Shown: positions 61,563 through 64,000 of the stretch, piece by piece
Position numbering within the stretch: the first letter of the stretch is position 1
Layout: each line of letters opens with the position of its first letter
The notes under the pieces: generated by a model
Databases searched by the model: none
What the model saw: only the letters and a program-made list of their open reading frames with translations
Told to the model about the DNA's origin: nothing
Translations under genes and position numbers: made by a program
Origin: Criblamydia sequanensis CRIB-18
GTDB lineage: Bacteria; Chlamydiota; Chlamydiia; Chlamydiales; Criblamydiaceae
DNA length: 64,000 nt
Direction: 5' to 3'
Assembly (NCBI RefSeq): GCF_000750955.1
Contig: NZ_CCEJ010000013.1
Location: forward strand, 1-64,000

Positions 61563-63059
61563 TTACTCATTGAATTTCTGACACTCTTCCGGAATATATT
61601 CATCAGGCACCCCGCTGATAGGATGCTCGCCGCTTGATTCTAAAATAGAATTCAGCCAAAAGTAGATATTTTCTTTTCTTATTTTTTGGCGTAATTTTTT
61701 CATGCGGAAATGCCTTTTTTCTTCAGACAGAGTCAAGGCTTCATATATGCTTCTAGAAGTTCCTTCAACATCGTAGGGGTTAATTAAAAAAGCTTCCTTT
61801 AATTGGCAAGCTGCCCCTGCAAATTCACTTAAAACCAAAGCTCCTTTTTCTTCAATGTTGGCAGCCGCATACTCTTTGCAAACAAGATTCATCCCATCTT
61901 TAATAGGTGTCACAAGCGCAACATCGCTTGCCCTGTAAAAGCCAAGAAGCTGAACCGGGGTTAGGGAATGGAACATATAGTGGATAGGGATCCAGCCAGG
62001 GCTTGTGTATTCGCTATTAATTTGGCTGACGGCTTTATCTATTTTTTCTTTTAGGTCAATATAGCCTTGAATATCAGTCCTTGAAGGGACAATCACTTGA
62101 ATAAAATTTACTTTGCGGTGAAACTCAGGAAAAGATTTTAGAAAATTGGCAATCGCTTCTAGACGATAGGGGATTCCTTTTGTATAATCCAGCCTATCCA
62201 CACTAAAGACAAGCTTTCTACCCGGCAGAGACTGCCGGATGGATTGAACTTCTTTTTCAACCTCAGGGCTCTTAGCTTTTTCTTCAAACTCATCAAAATC
62301 AATGCTAATTGGATAAACCCCTACCTTTGTAACGGTGCTATCCGTAAGGCAAAGAGTTTTATTTCCGCTGCCTCTAAAGATGGCATCTTTAAGAAGAGCT
62401 TTTGCATTATAAATAAAGTTTCTCATATCACGTTGAGTTTGAAAACCTAACGAATCAAAATCAAGTAATGCCCTTAAGATTTCGAACCTCCATGGTATTT
62501 TAAGGAATATATCGATAGGTGCAAAAGGAATGTGGAGGAAGAAAGAAAGCTTATAATTAAAGTAATTTTGCTTTAAGTACTTACCGACAAGCATTAAATG
62601 ATAATCATGAATCCAGATAAAATCTAAATTTTTGGCAATCGACTTAATCTTTTCAGCAAATTTTATATTTACGCTTTGGTAACCCTTCCAATAGGAGGGC
62701 TTAAAGTTGCATAAAGCGTGAAGGTCGTGAAAGAGAGGCCAGATAATCTCATTTGCGAATCCTTCATAATAATCTGCGATTTCCTCTTTAGTTAAAGAAA
62801 TCGAGACTAGTTTAAAACCTGCTTCCTTTTCAAACTCATGCAAGGCTTTTGCAATCTCTTCTTCTGAAAAATCATGCGTCCCGATCCACCCAATCCAAAT
62901 TCCCTTATGCTTCTTTAAAAGAGGGGCCATGGCTGTAATAAGCCCTCCTGATCCGGGCACAATATGCGGCTTGCCATCTTTTTTAGTAATAATAATAGGA
63001 AGCCTATTTGAAACGACGATCAATCTCCCGGTAATGCTATTTTTTTGATGTTTTATCAT
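61563..63059 (-). CDS. otsA: Trehalose-6-phosphate synthase
   Basis: OtsA (GT20) transfers glucose from UDP-glucose to glucose-6-phosphate. The 498-residue protein shows RLIVVSNRLPIIITKKDGKP, GSGGLITAM, GIWIGWIGTHD, FIWIHDYHLMLVGKYLK, FFLHIPFAPIDIF, FSVDRLDYTKGIPYRLEAIA and LVCKEYAAANIEEKGALVL with SEFAGAA. Length and motifs are normal. No otsB phosphatase is visible beside it. The Chlamydiaceae, as I recall, have no trehalose synthesis, so this is an accessory trait, perhaps for osmotic protection outside the host. Confidence 0.94.
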   Translation of the reverse strand: MIKHQKNSITGRLIVVSNRLPIIITKKDGKPHIVPGSGGLITAMAPLLKKHKGIWIGWIGTHDFSEEEIAKALHEFEKEAGFKLVSISLTKEEIADYYEGFANEIIWPLFHDLHALCNFKPSYWKGYQSVNIKFAEKIKSIAKNLDFIWIHDYHLMLVGKYLKQNYFNYKLSFFLHIPFAPIDIFLKIPWRFEILRALLDFDSLGFQTQRDMRNFIYNAKALLKDAIFRGSGNKTLCLTDSTVTKVGVYPISIDFDEFEEKAKSPEVEKEVQSIRQSLPGRKLVFSVDRLDYTKGIPYRLEAIANFLKSFPEFHRKVNFIQVIVPSRTDIQGYIDLKEKIDKAVSQINSEYTSPGWIPIHYMFHSLTPVQLLGFYRASDVALVTPIKDGMNLVCKEYAAANIEEKGALVLSEFAGAACQLKEAFLINPYDVEGTSRSIYEALTLSEEKRHFRMKKLRQKIRKENIYFWLNSILESSGEHPISGVPDEYIPEECQKFNE

Positions 63060-63181
63060 TGGTACAAGCTTGATTTAATTCAGAAAGGATAAAATTTTTT
63101 AATACTCTCTTAGAAAAAAACTTTCAATAATTTTATATACCGTATGATAGGTTGAGATAAAGGTCAGATTAAGAGGTTCCT

Positions 63182-64000
63182 TTGGAAAGCTTATTAAAAA
63201 ATCTTTTTGAAAGCCTGGAAAACGAAACTTCTTTCTCGCTTACACCCAATTCTTTAATAACTGAACTTGCCTCAGGTTTCTTTATTGATTATGAGACACT
63301 TGCTGAGGAGTATAGGAAAGGGCTAAAAGTTCAAAATCTAGGGGGCTTTATTCCTGAATCCTTGTCCCGGGAAGAGAAATTAATCTATTTAACGCTTTCT
63401 CATTTAAGACAAAACAATAGCGCGATCATTTTTGAAAAAATACCTGATAAAAATTTTAAAAAACCTCTTGAAATCGGTTCAGGTCCTCTTCATACAACCG
63501 GAAGCTCTTTCTTAACCTCGCCTTTAAGCCAATCAAAGAGAAAAAACTTCCTATATCTTGAGATTAACCCTAAAATTATCTCTTCAATAAAGGGCCTGGT
63601 AAAAAATCCCCCTTTAATCGAAGGCGATCTTCTTAACCTTGAAGGGCTTTTTAAGGGAGAGGCTTTTACACTGATAGCAGGCTCCAATATTTTAGATACC
63701 CTTTCTAAACAAGATTTGGAAAAAGGGCTAAAAGAAGTCCATGCGGTTTTAAAAAATGAGGGCCTCTTAGTGCATTTGCTTAATTTAGAACCTTTTATTT
63801 ATTCCATTATTCATACTTTCTCAAAAAATAAGACCTTATTCATTCCCAATCTTGGCTATCAAAATCGGGGTTTTGTCTTAGTTGAAGACCTAAAAGAGTT
63901 TGGATTCACTTCTCTTGAAATAGAGGTTCTACAATTTATTGAAGGGCTAAACCCTCTTGAAAAAGAACATTTTTTTAACGCTTCTTTAAAGCTTAATAAT
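63182..64000 (+). CDS. Methyltransferase-like protein, partial (runs off right edge)
   Basis: The frame starts at a TTG at 63182 with AAGAGG 5 bases upstream and stays open for 273 codons to the window end. Residues 98-210 resemble a Rossmann methyltransferase: KKPLEIGSGPLHTTGSS, then a beta-alpha unit ending FLYLEINP, a PLIEGDLLNL strand (acidic loop) and LIAGSNILDTLSKQDLEKGL followed by KNEGLLVHLLNLEP. The first 90 residues are helical and unrecognised. The 122-base gap to the divergent otsA must hold both promoters. The family call is tentative, the gene itself is likely. Confidence 0.6.
   Translation, partial: MESLLKNLFESLENETSFSLTPNSLITELASGFFIDYETLAEEYRKGLKVQNLGGFIPESLSREEKLIYLTLSHLRQNNSAIIFEKIPDKNFKKPLEIGSGPLHTTGSSFLTSPLSQSKRKNFLYLEINPKIISSIKGLVKNPPLIEGDLLNLEGLFKGEAFTLIAGSNILDTLSKQDLEKGLKEVHAVLKNEGLLVHLLNLEPFIYSIIHTFSKNKTLFIPNLGYQNRGFVLVEDLKEFGFTSLEIEVLQFIEGLNPLEKEHFFNASLKLNN

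Noticed and set aside
1-64000. CRISPR arrays, rRNA operons, intact insertion sequences
   Set aside because: No regularly spaced repeats, rRNA words or transposase frames were found on either strand.

Overview
The window is a bacterial chromosome segment from a member of the Chlamydiae outside the classical Chlamydia genus, of the Parachlamydia-like 'environmental chlamydia' kind. The grounds are: a single-chain glycyl-tRNA synthetase with alpha and beta halves fused; the chlamydial order rnhB-rplS-trmD-rpsP-ffh-prmC-prfA-rpmE; rnhC next to a short rodZ; dapL, the diaminopimelate-aminotransferase lysine route; and an unusually rich set of eukaryote-like genes (F-box proteins, ubiquitin-specific proteases, an inositol-phosphatase-like protein, an NSF-like AAA+ ATPase). 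A family such as Criblamydiaceae or Parachlamydiaceae is a guess. DNA is AT-rich. No rRNA, tRNA or CRISPR array is visible.

Layout. 1-5838: a secreted RHS/YD-repeat polymorphic toxin with a probable immunity gene that runs off the left edge. 6149-10985: a YbhG-YbhF-YbhS-YbhR type ABC exporter operon whose ATPase is split by a one-base shift. 11262-14450: a DUF3604 protein with a degenerate metal motif, a 164-bp inverted-repeat element and a coiled-coil protein. 14532-20797: a conserved translation and secretion cluster. 21060-24101: glyQS. 24251-28412: four F-box genes grown by local duplication, with a fossil copy of the glyQS tail between them. 28591-30606: a SopB/IpgD-like CX5R phosphatase. 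30603-33783: DCC-family protein, dnaG, DJ-1 family and a Cys-rich secreted protein. 34036-40085: recD2, a phospholipase-D-fold protein, dapB-dapA-dapL. 40070-48115: unknown genes, a phosphoesterase, two MarC proteins, truA, rodZ, rnhC, recN. 48373-53143: two membrane-anchored USP deubiquitinases. 53333-55568: an RNA-repair pair, a 2H-phosphoesterase/archease fusion and RtcB. 55864-59508: a 1214-residue NSF-like double AAA+ protein. 59902-64000: HdeD, AI-2E family, OtsA and a partial methyltransferase-like gene.

How genes work together. The F-box, USP, SopB-like and NSF-like proteins look like tools against host ubiquitin, phosphoinositide and membrane-fusion systems, as expected for a bacterium in a vacuole of an amoeba or other protist. 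That is inference from domains. The rtcB operon should heal RNA with 2',3'-cyclic phosphate ends. The RHS locus suggests competition with other bacteria. The most novel items are the NSF-like ATPase, the 2H-archease fusion, the immunity protein carrying a toxin-tail motif, and the glyQS-tail fossil that records how F-box genes multiplied.
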